From Lachnospiraceae bacterium (lineage in GTDB: Bacteria; Bacillota_A; Clostridia; Lachnospirales; Lachnospiraceae), in the NCBI GenBank assembly GCA_004556565.1, contig SFGN01000070.1, forward strand, positions 1 to 13,455: a stretch of DNA of 13,455 nucleotides, read 5' to 3'. Below the pieces are notes generated by a model that saw nothing but the letters and a program-made list of their open reading frames with translations, ran no database searches and was not told where the DNA came from. The translations under genes were made by a program, and so were the position numbers. Shown one piece after another: positions 12,419 through 13,455 of this stretch (the stretch's first letter is position 1; the number at the start of each line of letters is the position of its first letter).

Positions 12419-12969
12419 TGACACCATTAATTGAGAATATATGGGATTTAGTTAAGGAAATAGCTGAAAAATATACTCAAAATGATCCTAATTTCATTTT
12501 TAGACAAAATAGATATGGTGATTTTAAACAAAGCTTTGAGGATAATTATAACAAAATAAAAAAAGAGTATATGTTACCTTCGGTAGAAAATCTTGATAGA
12601 CACAAAGTTGCATCAATTATAATTGTTTCATTATTGGAAATAAAAGCAATTTCGTATAAAGATTTGGAAAAAGATAATATTTTTATTGGAGCGGAATTGA
12701 TTGCGTTAAAAGTAGCATTGGCGTACTTGATTGCAAAATTAAACGAAAAATTAGAAGAAAAAAATGTTAACAAAAAAATTACAGAGTTTATATTTCCAAA
12801 AGCACAATCTTGTGAAACATCATATATTGAAATCATGTGTAGAAATTTATACTACGCAAAAAGAGATTATGAATTAAATCCGTTAGATTTAGCAGAACGA
12901 TTATTTTTAATAGAATATATTGCTCTTACAAAAGCAGGAATAAATCCAGATGTTTTAAAAGATTATTGA
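12418..12969 (+). CDS. Hypothetical soluble protein, last gene of the AT-rich cassette, 183 aa
   Basis: This is a predicted all-helical cytosolic protein without a catalytic motif that I can name. Notable stretches are NLDRHKVASIIIVSLLEIKA (about 58-77) and IEIMCRNLYYAKRDYELNPL (about 144-163), both conserved-looking cores with buried hydrophobics. The ATG overlaps the previous stop by one base (TAATG); GGAGG lies seven bases before it. The combination of two small membrane proteins and one coupled cytosolic protein, AT-rich and flanked by a promoter and terminators, is the pattern of a phage-defence or membrane-effector module. That is inference only, and the true role is unknown. Confidence 0.7.
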   Translation: MTPLIENIWDLVKEIAEKYTQNDPNFIFRQNRYGDFKQSFEDNYNKIKKEYMLPSVENLDRHKVASIIIVSLLEIKAISYKDLEKDNIFIGAELIALKVALAYLIAKLNEKLEEKNVNKKITEFIFPKAQSCETSYIEIMCRNLYYAKRDYELNPLDLAERLFLIEYIALTKAGINPDVLKDY

Positions 12970-13253
12970 AGAGAAGAAGGTATATTAGATGTAACAACCC
13001 GGTATCCCTGTCTTTCATGTTTGTAGAATATTATTAATATCAATTGAGGTATGTGTTTGCGGACGCATATTTGGAGACTAAGGAGATATAGGTATTTATG
13101 GGCATTAAAAAGTAAAATTGAACTATCGCCCAGTAGCTGTGCGGCAATCTGATGAAATAGCATATGAAGTATTAATAGAAAAGTGAAGCGTAATGAAGCT
13201 GAAAAAAATGCAAGTCGGGATGTCGCAGCCAGATATGTTGTAAGGTGAAAAGG
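12970..13253. other. Gene-free stretch with short possible coding relics
   Basis: No complete gene is seen. Two short adjacent plus-strand frames look gene-like. One reads NYRPVAVRQSDEIAYEVLIE (about 13117-13180) and the other KRNEAEKNASRDVAARYVVR (about 13182-13250). Both lack good starts and are separated by stops in different frames, as in a decayed gene. The family is not recognised. Confidence 0.35.
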
Positions 13254-13295
13254 AAAATCCAGTATGAACAGATTATGTTTGTGCTGGATTTTTTA
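13254..13295 (+). terminator. Intrinsic terminator
   Basis: AAAATCCAG (13254-13262) pairs with CTGGATTTT (13284-13292), followed by TTTATT. It closes the AT-rich cassette or the relic region behind it. The loop is 21 nt. Confidence 0.7.
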
Positions 13296-13371
13296 TTGCC
13301 AAAGAATCCGGAGAGAGCTGCCAGTGGCAACCCCTGTAGGCATTAAAACCTATCAGTGTTAGAGCCCGCTT

Positions 13372-13455
13372 GAAATAACCGATCTAAGACCGACAGAATT
13401 AACCATTCTAAGGCCAACAGAAATAGCCAATCACAGTCCAACTGAAAAAGCCATT
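13372..13455. repeat. Degenerate 24-bp tandem repeats at the right edge
   Basis: Units start at 13372, 13396, 13420 and 13444 (the last cut by the window edge). Each begins GAA(A/T)(T/A)A(A/G)CC and the first three carry a later CCRACW block. In one frame they encode an 8-residue repeat of EI..LRPT type, but a TAG stands just before and no start codon is seen in the window. They may be DNA-binding iterons or the beginning of a repeat protein. Confidence 0.55.

Overview
The window looks like part of a plasmid, or another self-replicating and partitioning mobile element, from a low-to-moderate GC Clostridia host (Bacillota, probably Lachnospiraceae-like). The reasons are the strong AGGAGG-type ribosome binding sites, sigma-A promoters with 17-bp spacers, a RepA_N-type initiator with a DUF6017-like C-terminus, a ParA/ParB pair, a YopX-like protein, a Hol-Tox type I toxin and a surface protein with SLH domains. 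No relaxase, integrase, rRNA, tRNA or CRISPR array is visible, so plasmid, phage-plasmid and ICE cannot be told apart from this window alone.

Layout. 1-187 has no supported gene. 230-620 is a type I toxin-antitoxin locus: a 30-aa membrane toxin, an antisense RNA promoter and heavy RNA folding. 752-1387 (minus) encodes a zinc-binding membrane protein. 1479-2171 holds a small ORF and, on the minus strand, an XRE repressor. 2203-2290 is a divergent promoter region facing a rightward operon (2338-4556) of small accessory genes, including an excisionase-like HTH protein and a sigma-region-4-like protein. 4536-5222 (minus) is a YkgJ-type cysteine-cluster protein. 5362-7862 runs parA, parB, a small membrane protein and a YopX-like protein. 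7863-8275 is a probable replication control leader, followed by the rep gene (8276-9532) with five in-frame 24-bp repeats. 9675-11195 encodes a secreted SLH protein with a transglutaminase-like C-terminal domain. 11200-11640 is a gene-free stretch rich in inverted repeats that ends in a promoter, structured leader and terminator. It precedes an AT-rich three-gene cassette (11660-12969). The window closes with decayed sequence, a terminator and degenerate 24-bp tandem repeats running off the edge.

The unifying signal is a 17-bp palindrome, GTACCGGATTCCGGTAC, or its reverse complement. It occurs seven times (five exact, two variant) between about 234 and 11260, nearly always at gene borders, including directly before parA. 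The leading interpretation is a dispersed centromere read by the ParA/ParB pair; a regulon operator is the main alternative. Rep, ParAB and the type I toxin together make a coherent maintenance module: replication, active segregation and post-segregational killing. The SLH protein and the AT-rich cassette look like cargo. The cassette has no recognised function and is the best candidate for an undescribed accessory system.
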